A DNA stretch of 64,000 nt from Siphonodentalium dalli (lineage: Eukaryota; Mollusca; Scaphopoda; Gadilida; Siphonodentaliidae), in assembly GCA_032622095.1 (NCBI GenBank), contig CP136061.1:53457762-53521761 (forward strand), read 5' to 3'. Position 1 is the stretch's first letter. The number at the start of each line of letters is the position of its first letter. The notes beneath the pieces are model-generated. The model saw only the letters and a list, made by a program, of their open reading frames with translations, was not told where the DNA came from and did no database searches. This document shows, piece after piece, positions 33,654-45,698 of this stretch. The translations under genes and the position numbers were made by a program.

Positions 33654-34579
33654 AAATTTGAGATCCATTTTATCACATAATCACATATTAGCAAAGGAAA
33701 GCGATCTCGAATCGCCTGAGGTTAAACAAAAATATTATTGATTTCCTTATCACAAAGACTAAGTAAAGACACATCAAGAACAGATATAGTTCCATTTTAA
33801 ATGTGTCTTTTCATGTTGACAAAATTGTATTAACCATCTTATCACCCATGTTTATCTCACAGTCAACACTAAGTAACACAACACAAATCGAATATCATAA
33901 TTATATTCTAATTAATATAATAATACAGTTCTGGCCTTGAGATCGGTACCACTGCGCTAAGCTCTTACGTCACTGTGTGTGCCGATAATACACGTGTGTC
34001 TTACTAAAAATAGGAGGACGGATTTAGGGGCTAAATATATCATTACTCGTCGATGAATGTTGTAAATTAAGAGTTTTACTGAATCACAATCAACCTTGAA
34101 ATAAATACACTGGTATAATTTCAAGAATTGTGTTTTATAGTTTAGGGTCATGACGCCCTTATAGAGTCTGATGCCTGTAACAGCGTTTAACTCGCAATAG
34201 AAATTAAACCCTTTAAACAGATCAACCTGCATTACCAACTCCGAGAAATTTAACTTACACCATATCTTCGCATATATTTGTTGTCAATTTAACTTCCCAT
34301 ATATATTTGAGACAGATTACCATTTCCGCCAAACATTACAGTGGAAAAAGGAAAATATTCGACTCGGTCTAATTAAATAAAGGTTTTTGTTTTATATTGG
34401 TTGGAAAATTAAATTGTCAGTTGGAAAATTAAACTGTCAAAACAATCTCAACATATTTTCGGTTTGAAATCTCCTGTTGCTGTTGTTGCTTCGGGAATGA
34501 AATTTCCCAACTGTTGAAACTGCTAAGCGCACATGTATCACACCAAATCATTTATATAGTATTGACATGAAAGTTGTCG
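33654..34579. other. No feature recognised
   Basis: AT-rich; a 93-codon minus-strand ORF (33957-34238) has no motif. Confidence 0.4.
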
Positions 34580-34935
34580 GTCTGCTATTTACTATATACG
34601 TATGTCTTATAGAACTCGAAAGTATACCCACCAAGTCCGGGCGGTTTGTTATTTACAATATATGTATGCATTTAGAACTCGGCAGTATAACCATCATATA
34701 CGAACAAGTCCGGGCGATTTGTTATCTACTCTACATGTATGCCTTCACAACTCGACAGTATATACACACCAAGGCCGGGCGATTTGTTATTTACTATATA
34801 TGTATGCTTTTAGAACTCGACAGTATACCCACCAAGTCCGGGCGATTTGTTATTTACTATATATGTATGCTTTTAGAACTCGACAGTATACCCACCAAGT
34901 TCTGGCGATTTGTTATTTACTATACATGTATGCCT
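34580..34935. repeat. Minisatellite, 63-bp unit
   Basis: About five to six units containing AAGTCCGGGCGATTTGTTAT and TGTATGCTTTTAGAACTCGA. The last two are nearly identical and the earlier ones diverge. Because 63 is a multiple of three, two long ORFs (143 codons each) run through with a repeating 21-residue pattern; they are artefacts of the repeat. Confidence 0.85.
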
Positions 34936-35154
34936 TGTTTGCAAGCAGCTGTTCCTGTTATATCATCAATCTCTCGGAGTATCTTTTGGTTTCTTTAAAA
35001 CAAATCCTTCACCATAAAATGGACTGGTTTTAACATTAGAATGTCCTCCATGCATAATATGTATTTATATAGTGTTGGCTTCGTACAGCTCTTCCAAAAT
35101 ATTTATCTTAAATCTGGTGTTTCCCCTCATCTAGACAAGTTTATGCCCAAGGCC
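34936..35154. other. No feature recognised
   Basis: Short unique interval between minisatellite and dispersed repeat. Confidence 0.4.
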
Positions 35155-35435
35155 GCTTGGTGAACTTATTATCTGAACGTTTCCAAAGGAAACTATACTA
35201 AATGTATTTAGAAAAGAAGGGGCTAACCCTTTCTTAACTAAATGGATTCTCCAACCAGTTAAACAGTATACCTTTGAATGGTCTATTATTTATCTGAAGG
35301 GATGTCCAGGTAATTTAAGCAGACGACAAACCAGATGAAGAGATAATACATATTCAGAAGTTATTTTTATTCTTTGGTGGGAAATGTTCAGATAAAATTT
35401 TGTTGAACTTATTATCTGAACATTTCATAAGGTAA
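35155..35435. repeat. Dispersed repeat with hairpin, copy
   Basis: Contains GAACTTATTATCTGAACGTT at 35162, ATGGATTCTCCAACCAG at 35241 and GGGAAATGTTCAGATAAAAT...GAACTTATTATCTGAACATT at 35380-35425. Same order as 4320-4505. Confidence 0.6.
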
Positions 35436-35617
35436 CTACTCGTCAATGAGTATTTAGTATAGAAATGGTTACAACCAATATGAACGGATTGAATTGCGAC
35501 CATTTCGACTACCAAACGAGCTTTTCACCCACATAAAAATATTGGTGATGTCCGAAAGCAAAATATTGCTTAATTTTTTAAAGGCAAAATGCTTCATCTG
35601 AAGAAAAAAAATTAACG

Positions 35618-35758
35618 TTGAATTAAATTAATTCTGTAACACAGGGGAGTGTGAGTATTCTGTTATAAGGTGGTTATTGGTGGAGTGGTTGAATTAAATT
35701 AATTCTGTAACATAGGGGAGTGTGAGTATTCTGTTATAAGGTGGTTATTGATGGAGTA
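35618..35758. repeat. 71-bp tandem duplication
   Basis: TTGAATTAAATTAATTCTGT... is repeated with a period of 71 bp (35619 and 35690). The copies differ at only a few bases, so the duplication is recent. Confidence 0.85.
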
Positions 35759-36216
35759 CTTACAAAGAACATCGAAGTTAGATAAGAATTTATTCACTCC
35801 GTGTGATCACGATATTTCGAATGTGTTCCTGAAAAATAAAATAGAAAGTTTTGGCAGGGAACCACGAACGCCTCACACATATACACATTGTCTCCAATAA
35901 CATCACAAACATAAATAAATTCCAAAGTATAGAAAGACTGGTAGTATTGTACACTCACACACATGGGCGGAACCAGCATCCAGGACTCATTTTTTACATG
36001 AATACTTCGACCCGCCTATACTCAAGTGGGTCCAATAAAGTTCACGATATATCCCGTTACAGCGTTGTCTCCCACTCTAAAAAACAACACCATCTCCGCA
36101 CGTTATACCACAGACGTATCGGAACGATATCGTAGAATTGCAATACTTGGCCGATTGCGGCTTATATACAGGTGTCGATCAATGAGGCCGTATAATAAAA
36201 TAGCGACTGAGCCACT
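35759..36216. other. No feature recognised
   Basis: Overlapping ORFs on both strands, none with a motif. Confidence 0.35.
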
Positions 36217-36300
36217 CACATGGAGCACATCTGCGACGGGACCACTCGTATAGAGCACATCTGCGGCTGAACCATGCTCTCGTGTGGAGCATATAAGTGG
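36217..36300. repeat. 30-bp minisatellite, three units
   Basis: Units ending (A/G)GAGCACATCT: ACTCACATGGAGCACATCTG, ACTCGTATAGAGCACATCTG and a diverged third ending TGTGGAGCATAT. Confidence 0.6.
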
Positions 36301-36819
36301 ATGGAAATACTTGACTTGTGAGCCTCCGTCGTGCTCGTTGAACTCATCGTGTGCAATCCTAGATAATACAGTTGGCCTTTGCTGATTTCTGACCAGGTCT
36401 GGCGGCCTCCTTTTGGTCGCAAAACTGATCAGCTGAAAGGAAGCCGCCAGGTCACAAATCATCAAAGGACAACTGTATGCTGAGTATTAGTATTAGCCAC
36501 TGATTTGTCAACTGTAGATCATGCCATGAATCTCTACTCTTGCTACGCCCGTAGATATCATACCCCAAGCGCCTGTTCAAAAACCTGGGAACTTTTTGAT
36601 GTTCTGATCTGTTCGGACAGGGAACTTTATAACATTGAACATACAACGCATATATGGGAATATATCTCTTAGTTAATTCCTTACTTACATGTTCCTTAAT
36701 AATGTATCTCATTGTAGAGGGTGATATCAAATGATTTGGCCGACTTTTTAACTTGACTTCGCAATAAACATTGGATTGATTAACCGGTGGAAATTCCAAG
36801 ATTTTAAGCGACGTAAATC
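36301..36819. other. No gene established
   Basis: Minus-strand ORFs of 120 and 115 codons (36103-36465, 36452-36799) overlap here in different frames. Neither has a motif, and the first includes the 30-bp minisatellite in its C-terminal half. Confidence 0.3.
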
Positions 36820-37405
36820 AAAATATACTCGCTGTAAGTCGCCTAATCATTTGATCTAGATCGGTCAAAGGATCGAGAAATGGCATGGGTGTCTCTTCAA
36901 ATATATTTAATATATTCATATTCATTATATGTATTATCCAATCCATTGCTCTATGGTATATACTAATATAGACTATACGGTTAAATGCGTATATTGTACA
37001 TGTATACATATACACACTATATATTGCTGAACGGAAATTTAACGGAGGACTGTCCCCTTTTAGGTGCGAACCAGCCCATTGATTGTGTATTGACCCCCCC
37101 TTCTCTGAATTTGTCAAATGATCTTAATATTGTCACTCCTAATTAGCTATGACAAACACACTATGTAACTATATCTGTCATCAGAAAGACTCTGTCAAAT
37201 TACAATGTTATATTACCGACTATTTACAGTTAAAAAGAGTGTAAACGATGATACATGGAGCCATCTGTTTCAGGAAGCAGTACTAACAACGGCGTACAGG
37301 ACAAATTCATACCACAGAGCCAAATGAAACACGATAACAACATACATTAGTATATTCACATATTAGGATATAGATATCCCCATAGCACCGGATACATGTA
37401 TATAA

Positions 37406-37408
<3 letters not shown>
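36820..37408. other. Fragments of the 150-bp 'CGGTCAA...GAGAAATG' repeat
   Basis: GATCGGTCAAAGGATCGAGA at 36858-36877 followed by AATGGCATGGGTG resembles the units at 27560 and 38245. The rest is AT-rich and unassigned. Confidence 0.35.
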
Positions 37409-37444
<36 letters not shown>

Positions 37445-38027
37445 TAGAAGGTGACCCGACTTCGTCCGGGCTTTGACCTTGAATTGTCCATTTTGAAGGT
37501 CAAGGTCAAGTGGGGTAACGATTTGACCAGTCCAAAACACTGCCCGACAAACGTGCCCGTCGAAATCCATCCGGTTTTACCCGATTTGACATCGAATTGA
37601 TCATTTTGAAGGTCAAGGTGAGATCGGGGTCACGATATGACCCGTCCAAAACACTCAGTGGACAAAAGTAACCCCATGTATCAAATTTCGTCGAAATCCC
37701 ACCAAAATTGGCGATTTTACCTTGAATTGACCCGATTTCAAGGTCAAGGTCACGTCGCATGGGCAAATGAATATGCTTATGAGACTCCCCGTACGAATGA
37801 ACCCCCACATACCAAGTTTCATCGAAATCCCGTGATATTTGGGCGTTTGACCTTGAAATCGGGTAATGTCACGTCGCACGGGTAAATTAATAGGCATATG
37901 CCCGTTCCCGGCCGAAAATAACCCCACGTACCAAGTTTCATCGAAATCGGGTAAGCCGTTTTCGAGTTCATCGCGAACACACAGACACACATACACACAG
38001 ACAGACAGATCTTCCAAAATATATAAT

Positions 38028-38085
<58 letters not shown>
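37409..38085. repeat. Dispersed repeat bounded by (TA)n tracts
   Basis: (AT)n at 37409-37442 and (TA)n at 38030-38085 enclose about 550 bp of three to four diverged units with AAGGTCAAGGTCA, TTTCATCGAAATC and ACCCCACGTACCAAG, ending TTTTCGAGTTCATCG and an ACAGACACACA(T/C) tract. That ending is common to an abundant invertebrate interspersed repeat, but I cannot name the family. ORFs here (37655-38173 and others) translate the repeat and the TA run. Confidence 0.6.
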
Positions 38086-38087
<2 letters not shown>

Positions 38088-38159
38088 TTGTGTAAATACT
38101 TCTTTCTCTGTACTTCTCTATGTTCATGCGAATTATGAGAATAAATCATCATCACACCC

Positions 38160-38385
38160 CTGTCGGTGGCCATGTTTGAATCGGGGTGTGTTAAATATGT
38201 ATATTGGCTTGAGTGTTACACTACAACACCCTTTATTTGACCTAAAGGTCGGTCAAGAGGCTGAGAAATGCCATGGTGCCCTATTGTAATCCCCTATACG
38301 CCGGCCTTTTTCATGGGTGCCCTATTTGAACCCCTCTGGGCGGCGGTCAGTTTGGATCTGGTGGGTGCGTGGGTGTATGGAAAGA
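38160..38385. repeat. 150-bp 'CACTACAACACCC' units
   Basis: About one and a half units related to the interior of 26936-28023: GGTGGCCATGTTTGAATCGG, CTACAACACCCTTTATTTGA, GGTCGGTCAAG, GAGAAATGCCATGG. Confidence 0.55.
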
Positions 38386-38673
38386 GTGCCATGGGGCCAC
38401 AATACAAGTAAATTTACATTCAAACAATACTCCTACGCATTTTAATGTTACTTGTTATTTCGTTCCCGCAAATCTCCGTACGCCGGCGTGTCTAACTTGT
38501 ATATCAACCAACATGTCTGCGCCTGTATCTTACGAAATCTTAAACGTATTCGATATAAATCATCTCTAAATTATCTCCAATACATCACAATGGCGACAAG
38601 GATTAAAACATAACGAAACGGCAAGCATGATACCAGATTGCCCAGAGTGGTGTCACGATCTTGATGCAGGTGC
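38386..38673. other. No feature recognised
   Basis: A 66-codon plus-strand ORF (38369-38569) has no motif. Confidence 0.35.
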
Positions 38674-41600
38674 TATTGGTTACACTGGTGTAAATAAGGT
38701 TCCGAGTGACATCTAGCGGATGCGGGAGGAATATATAGGAGAGAATAAAATAGACACTGGGCCCTGATTGGTCAATAGCCTTGTGTGCTTTTTACATAAA
38801 AAAATCATCACACCTCTTCCCTATGATTTCACATAGGTAAAATAACCATTGGCACAGGAATTAACCCTTTGTAGTGAAGTTTGAATATTTTGGTGTGGTC
38901 TAAAATATGACTGTATTTTTTTATGCGGTTCTGACACTAGTTACGAAAACATAAGATTTAAAGGCGAATTCCCTGCTAGACAGACATGATTTTTTTGTGT
39001 AAAAAGTTTCCCAAAATGTCAATTTTTCAGATTTAAAGAAAATTTTGGACCCAACATTTATATTGCCAACACTATACGCTAAAACGTTAGCACTGAGGCC
39101 TATGGGAAACATTTACACCAGTGTAACCTAAAGGGAAAAAATAGCTTTTTATCATTTTTGATTCCTGGGAGTCACTTTAAAGCATTTTAATGCATTTTAC
39201 AGAGCCTGGTATTTCAGTCCAATGAATATCTCATGCTTGGTGTGGCTATTCTTGCTGCTGATGTCTTCTTTCACTTACATCAGCCAAAAAAATAGTAAGA
39301 TTTTTCATAAAAAATGCCAATTTTTCAAGGTATTTTCAAAAAATTTCAAGGTGGTAATAGTCACATGATAATGCAAATGACCCATAACATGAGCATGTCA
39401 ACGACACATATATCAATTGTTATAAGAACCTAATCTAACAAGTATTTTGGATTTTATAGCCAGTGATATACAGATATATATCATAAAAGTGTGTCATTTC
39501 CACTGGTGGGTATGGTCATTTGAAGGTTAATAGCACTAAAACTTGGACACATTTAAGAAAATGCTTCAGCAATTCAAAGGGAGCATATCTTTATTCAACT
39601 AATTCAATATACACCCACATCCAGTTATCTTGGATCACCCTTGCAGACCTGAAAATGTCATATTTTATTCTTCAATGTGCTGATAAAGTCATGCTCTTGA
39701 TGCTCAGCTGATCAGATCTGGACTCAATGACCTCACATCAACAGAAGTTCTCTCATGGAAAGAATATTGTACAGTCTCCCATAGCTGATCCAAGTTTGCA
39801 ACACCAGACCCCTAAAACTACGTGAAAATGGGGCCTGAACATGACTGGTGGTGGAAAATTGTGCCTTTTTGATGAATAATTTGTTAAAGGGGGTGGGGTT
39901 AAATTGTGTGTGATAAATAAAGAACCATAGGGGTGATATTGTTTTTGAACACATTTTTTCCATTGATGGGCAATTCTGAAGAAATGTAGGGAGTTACAAT
40001 TATTCCGCGAAAAAGCGGGCTATCGCTTTAGGTTACACTGGTGTAAATAAGGTTCCGAGTGACATCTAGCGGATGCGGGAGGAATATATAGGAGAGAATA
40101 AAATAGACACTGGGCCCTGATTGGTCAATAGCCTTGTGTGCTTTTTACATAAAAAAAATCATCACACCTCTTCCCTATGATTTCACATAGGTAAAATAAC
40201 CATTGGCACAGGAATTAACCCTTTGTAGTGAAGTTTGAATATTTTGGTGTGGTCTAAAATATGACTGTATTTTTTTATGCGGTTCTGACACTAGTTACGA
40301 AAACATAAGATTTAAAGGCGAATTCCCTGCTAGACAGACATGATTTTTTTGTGTAAAAAGTTTCCCAAAATGTCAATTTTTCAGATTTAAAGAAAATTTT
40401 GGACCCAACATTTATATTGCCAACACTATACGCTAAAACGTTAGCACTGAGGCCTATGGGAAACATTTACACCAGTGTAACCTAAAGGGAAAAAATAGCT
40501 TTTTATCATTTTTGATTCCTGGGAGTCACTTTAAAGCATTTTAATGCATTTTACAGAGCCTGGTATTTCAGTCCAATGAATATCTCATGCTTGGTGTGGC
40601 TATTCTTGCTGCTGATGTCTTCTTTCACTTACATCAGCCAAAAAAATAGTAAGATTTTTCATAAAAAATGCCAATTTTTCAAGGTATTTTCAAAAAATTT
40701 CAAGGTGGTAATAGTCACATGATAATGCAAATGACCCATAACATGAGCATGTCAACGACACATATATCAATTGTTATAAGAACCTAATCTAACAAGTATT
40801 TTGGATTTTATAGCCAGTGATATACAGATATATATCATAAAAGTGTGTCATTTCCACTGGTGGGTATGGTCATTTGAAGGTTAATAGCACTAAAACTTGG
40901 ACACATTTAAGAAAATGCTTCAGCAATTCAAAGGGAGCATATCTTTATTCAACTAATTCAATATACACCCACATCCAGTTATCTTGGATCACCCTTGCAG
41001 ACCTGAAAATGTCATATTTTATTCTTCAATGTGCTGATAAAGTCATGCGCTTGATGCTCAGCTGATCAGATCTTGACTCAATGACCTCACATCACCAGAA
41101 GTTCTCTCATGGAAAGAATATTGTACAGTCTCCCATAGCTGATCCAAGTTTGCAACACCAGACCCCTAAAACTAAGTGAAAATGGGGCCTGAACATGACT
41201 GGTGGTGGAAAATTGTGTCTTTTTGATGAATAATTTGTTAAAGGGGGTGGGGTTAAATTGTGTGTGATAAATAAAGAACCATAGGGGTGATATTGTTTTT
41301 GAACACATTTTTTCCATTGATGGGCAATTCTGAAGAAATGTAGGGAGTTACAATTATTCCGCGAAAAAGCGGGCTATCGCTTTAGGTTACACTGGTGTAA
41401 ATAAGGTTCCGAGTGACATCTAGCGGATGCGGGAGGAATATATAGGAGAGAATAAAATAGACACTGGGCCCTGATTGGTCAATAGCCTTGTGTGCTTTTT
41501 ACATAAAAAAATCATCACACCTCTTCCCTATGATTTCACATAGGTAAAATAACCATTGGCACAGGAATTAACCCTTTGTAGTGAAGTTTGAATATTTTGG

Positions 41601-41839
41601 TGTGGTCTAAAATATGACTGTATTTTTTTATGCGGTTCTGACACTAGTTACGAAAACATAAGATTTAAAGGCGAATTCCCTGCTAGACAGACATGATTTT
41701 TTTGTGTAAAAAGTTTCCCAAAATGTCAATTTTTCAGATTTAAAGAAAATTTTGGACCCAACATTTATATTGCCAACACTATACGCTAAAACGTTAGCAC
41801 TGAGGCCTATGGGAAACATTTACACCAGTGTAACCTATT
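38674..41839. mobile_element. Tandem A-B-A-B-A composite element
   Basis: Block A (451-452 bp) occurs at 38678-39128, 40031-40482 and 41385-41835. Block B (902 bp) is at 39129-40030 and 40483-41384. The period is 1353-1354 bp and copies differ at only a handful of positions. Every A begins GGTTACACTGGTGTAAAT and ends with the perfect inverse. The whole composite is flanked by TATT (38674-38677, 41836-41839), as if inserted once with a 4-bp target duplication. B begins TAAAGGG and ends CGCTTTA. No long coding frame exists; repeated 63- and 76-codon ORFs are by-products. It resembles terminal-repeat elements tandemised by recombination, but A lacks TG/CA ends, so the class is open. Confidence 0.85.
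38678..39128. mobile_element. Block A, copy 1 (TIR-ended)
   Basis: 18-bp perfect inverted ends. The terminal motif itself is nearly palindromic (TTACAC TG GTGTAA). Interior: ATTAACCCTTTG, TTTTGGTGTGGTC and a reverse ORF of no evident meaning. Copies 2 (40031-40482) and 3 (41385-41835) are near-identical. Confidence 0.8.
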
Positions 41840-41979
41840 GTTATACGATGGGAAGAATTGTCGCGAGATAAAAACACAGATTATCCATGGATGCACTTCG
41901 TGACATTGACAAAGATGTACGACATTAAAACAGCTGCTCGACAAAGCGAGAACCGAGAAAGTTGCTATCAGACATACCC

Positions 41980-42875
41980 TTAGGGTGCATTTACACTGCT
42001 ACAGAACTGTACACAGATCTACACGCAGACTAGTGCGAACGGGTTGATATAGAAATGCACACAGAAAGAAAACGGTATTCGTCCCTGTGAGCAAAAATCG
42101 TGTCCGCTATACGTCAGGGTCAACGCCGAAGCATTGCGACAGGCAAATCTGTTTTGATTAATTGTTACTCGGGCTTGGCGAATAATGTATTACAGTTTTC
42201 GTTGTCATTTCAACCCATGTATTTCATATATTCAAGATGGACAGGGACATGTCAACACCGGGGGTGAGGGGTGTCTCACCCCAACTTTGGTCAAAATTTT
42301 CAACAGTTGGAAATTTCATACCTAACAAAACATTAGTTGTAATTTCCAAACCAACAATAGGTTGAAAATGATATTGTAGTTTGATTTTCAAACATTTTGT
42401 AGTATTGTTTTCTGACCAATATTGCATAATTTCCTACCTTATATGGAAATATTGTGCCCTGGTCCCTCCCCGTGGCCAGTAAAAACTGCTAGTTAATTTA
42501 ATAAAAACAACATTGTCCTACATTTGGTCAACATTGTCATTAGAATTGCCATCAGTTGGAAATTTTGCTACATTTGGTCAAATACAGGGTGTTGTAGCAT
42601 ACCAATCCAAAATGACCAACTCACAGATGGTGTCAAACAGGAGAACTATATATATATGCTGACACGGCACATACCAAATCGCTGTTGCCTGCTGGTAGTT
42701 GATCCATTTTTATGTCTGGCCTAAACTGAAACGACTCCTAGTGAGTTGTCAATTACCAGAGTACTGGTCAGCGCGCGTTCACTATTAGTCATCATGTTGT
42801 GACGACAGTAATGCACGACACGTGACTTCATACATATCTGTATACAGATCTATACACATTGTAAACGCACCCTTA
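41980..42875. mobile_element. TIR element, 'TAAGGGTGC' ends
   Basis: TTAGGGTGCATTTACACTGC (41980-41999) and the inverse of GTAAACGCACCCTTA (42861-42875) continue inward with CTGTA(C/T)ACAGATC for about 45 bp at moderate identity. The interior repeats TTTCAACAGTTGGAAATT-type words. No transposase. Target duplication not clear. Confidence 0.55.
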
Positions 42876-43273
42876 GACATGGAATCTTCACAAGATGTCA
42901 ACTATGTGTCACAAAATCAGATTGTTCACTTTACATATGAATTTATGGATGTTACCGTACAATTATATAATCGGAATTTATAGTAAAGTTTACGGTTGAT
43001 TCCAACGGTATCATTAGCTGCCGGTACTCTATGCCGTAAACTTTTACGGCATTTTTGCACAGTGTACTGATTTGCCAAAGACAGCGAAGTTGATAGCAAA
43101 CATGTACTATATCGTATAATTGAAATCGTTGGTGTGTCGATCAATGTATTCAGACAATACATAATGCTACAAATGAACCACTGGTATGGCGCATAATAGC
43201 ACTTGGCCTGGGATCCTGTATTTTAAGCTCATTCATCACCGTACAGGGTCCCGTTTAATGCATTGGAACTTTC
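42876..43273. other. No feature recognised
   Basis: Left flank of the LINE insertion; no gene seen. Confidence 0.4.
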
Positions 43274-44538
43274 AACACATATTCATTAGTGTAAACATAT
43301 TTTATTGCATAATAATATCGCAACGGGATTGAGAAACAAGTTTTACAACTTACAAATGGTCTCTCTCCCCACATAATTGTATTACACAAAATGAACATAA
43401 AATATAATCACACACAAACATTATAATTCATATGTACAACATCTTTTCCCTTATAACAATATAATGATATAATCGCGAGTGTGACAATAACGGTGGATAT
43501 TTCTCTTTATGGGGGATGGTTCGTCCCGTGGGTCGGTGGTCCAGACGAGTCTTCGCCTTCTATATATGTAGTGATAATACAACATGTTACATTTGCAGCG
43601 TAGGTTTGCACATCAAAATGTTTAATAAAATTTGAACCGCGATGTCGAGGTTATGTATAATTGAACAGCCCTAAATATGCTCCGGTTTTGTGTACTATTC
43701 AGGTTAGTATCTCCAAGGAGGAGTTTCTCGAGATTAATAGTTTGTACACCAATGGTAGCGAGTTGGCGAAACAACAAACATCGTTGATCTGTGTAAAATG
43801 GACAAACAAAAAAATAATGATTTGCTTCTTCGGCCGGGTGACCACAACGACAGCTTGGGTTGTCCGATATGAAGTTAGAAAATTTGTCAGCGTTTAAATC
43901 GCTACAGTAATTTTGAAGTTTGCAATGAGTGATGTTTATCGCGCGATTTCCTAAATTAAAATAGTCTGGTGGCGCAAGAACTGGATCAGTTGTTAGGTAT
44001 TTTGTTTTAAAAATACTAATGGAAGATGATTCTTTTATTTTTATTTGACAGGGTATTCCATTCACTAGTTGTATTTGGGGAAAATGTGTGTTCAAAATGG
44101 ACAGTTCTTTTGAATGAGTATGGAGGAAAACTTGTTTTATCTCTAAAATCATATCTAGCAGCTGATTCTGGGCGGGTGGGTAAGAGATTGTTGAGATATT
44201 TAGGGGTCTTGTTATTAGTTATTCTATACATGATATTTATTCTATGAGATTTCCTTCTGTTTGTTAACGTTTGCCACCCCAATTCTACTAGCAAGTTTTT
44301 CACAGGAACGGATCGCGTGAGACCTGTAACAATTCGACCCGCGTCCTCTTGGATGCGATCTAATTTTGAAATTACATTTGCTGGGGCGGAGTCCCAGACA
44401 ACGTCAGCGTAATCCATCAGGGGCAATATGTACGCTCGATAAATTGTGTCTAAGGTTTTCCTATTTAAAGAATATTTCAATTGTCTTAAATATGCAAGGC
44501 GGTCATATATTTTCTTTGATAACACATATTCATTAGTG
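43274..44538 (-). mobile_element. 5'-truncated LINE with 18-bp target duplication
   Basis: The insertion (43292-44520) is bounded by a perfect 18-bp direct repeat, AACACATATTCATTAGTG, at 43274-43291 and 44521-44538, the hallmark of target-primed reverse transcription. It is in minus orientation, with about 330 bp of 3' untranslated sequence (43292-43621) and the C-terminal part of the polymerase ORF. The 5' end is lost, as usual for LINEs. Confidence 0.88.
43622..44520 (-). pseudogene. LINE reverse transcriptase, C-terminal part, frameshifted
   Basis: The N-terminal segment reads YLRQLKYSLNRKTLDTIYRA, YILPLMDYADVVWDSAP and LDRIQEDAGRIVTGL, the post-catalytic 'thumb' region typical of CR1/Jockey-like polymerases. 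The C-terminal segment has CRCGHPAEEANHYFFVCP, the zinc-knuckle-like motif. The two are in different frames, switching near 44040-44060, just after SEWNTLS. The palm catalytic YxDD motif lies upstream and is absent. Non-functional. The closest relative in the window is the remnant at 4696-4965. Confidence 0.85.
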
Positions 44539-45189
44539 GGAGGACTTTATGGTTGCCAGGAGGCAAGGTGTATGTAGAAATAGTTTAATTAGTTTAACAT
44601 CGCTTGTCATATAATACATGCACACCGAAGAACATATATTCCGTTCGCCTTTAAATGTGAAAATTTAACATTACATGCCGTGTTATAATCATGGCTGAAT
44701 TTCGATCATAATGTCGTAAATATTAATTTCAGTACATCATGAGATGACAACAAAACATTTGTTTTAATACAGGCAATTTCACACGGAAAGTATTCGCGGA
44801 TATCAAAATTAGGCTGAACAAAGAATTTCCATTTCAGCAAGCGACCGACCCAGACGTTGATTGGTAGAAAACATATGTTAATCGTTATTTGATTGAGAGT
44901 TGTGAAATGGTCCATTGGATTTAACGATGATGACTATTTTCTCAGAGATACTTTCAACAGCAACTACAATACAAAAAACACCAACCCCAACCCTCATATG
45001 CTCTCACTGACAATCGGACGATATTTCTCTAATACTATTTTGACGGGAATATGATATCATTATCAAAATTGGTAAGATGATCTATCATGTTGTAGGAGAA
45101 CTGACAGTATTCCCAAACAACTATAACACATTGGAAGCTAATTATCTGAAACATGACTGTGGTGAATACGAAACTACAATGTAACCGAA
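44539..45189. other. No feature recognised
   Basis: A 69-codon minus-strand ORF (44706-44915) has no motif. Confidence 0.4.
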
Positions 45190-45280
45190 GAAGAATGAAC
45201 TAAACGCATCAGCAGCCTCGTCCTACCGCACCAATGAGAAACGCATCAACAGACTCGTCCTACCACAACAATGAGAAACA
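45190..45280. repeat. 37-bp tandem duplication
   Basis: AAACGCATCA(G/A)CAG(C/A)CTCG followed by TCCTACC(G/A)CA(C/A)CAATGAG, twice in tandem. Confidence 0.7.
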
Positions 45281-45293
45281 GGTATCACAATAT

Positions 45294-45698
45294 GGTGCCG
45301 GATATTTGTAGAATGAGGCCCACAGAGGGTGACTTTAGTAGTTCTACCCCGCAACCTCATTCTACAAACCCTCACCTGCTATGGGAGATCTAGCCGCAGA
45401 TTTAAGTTCCCAGATGGTGATGTGCACCCATTGGACACCTCGATAATGCATTATTTCGTCTGCCAATTTGGGGATATAGAGAAACTAAACTAAAAAAGAA
45501 AAAGACACTTTCTAAATACGTTTCTAAAAGAAAATTAAAAAAAATTGTTAATTTGATAAGAAAGATACTTTTCAGAGAAAATGAGGTCTAAGCATAAATG
45601 AGGTCACAGAGGATAAACTTAGCAATGCTTCCCCGCTGTGCGCGTTAGCTTCACTAAATTAACCCTCTAGGGACCTCATTCTGCAAATTTCCGGCACC
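45294..45698. mobile_element. 405-bp MITE, 'GGTGCCGGATATTTG' ends
   Basis: GGTGCCGGATATTTGTAGAA (45294-45313) pairs with the inverse of TTCTGCAAATTTCCGGCACC (45679-45698). Internal CC(T/C)CATTCTACAAA near 45355 gives a second inner inverted copy. No ORF. Superfamily unassigned. Confidence 0.7.

Noticed and set aside
34567-35033. Two overlapping 143-codon ORFs with a repeating 21-residue pattern
   Set aside because: The 63-bp minisatellite is a multiple of three, so frames stay open by arithmetic.
36103-36799. Two minus-strand ORFs of 120 and 115 codons
   Set aside because: Different frames, no domain, and one ends in a minisatellite-encoded repeat.
37655-38173. 172-codon minus-strand ORF with an Ile-Tyr run
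   Set aside because: The run is the (TA)n microsatellite and the remainder is a dispersed repeat.
39733-41317. Repeated 63- and 76-codon ORFs in the tandem array
   Set aside because: Duplicated because the DNA is duplicated; changes between copies show no bias for silent sites that I can see.
38674-41839. LTR retrotransposon
   Set aside because: Direct repeats lack TG/CA ends, no primer-binding site or polypurine tract is evident, and no gag/pol frame exists. The terminal-repeat arrangement is kept as an open finding.
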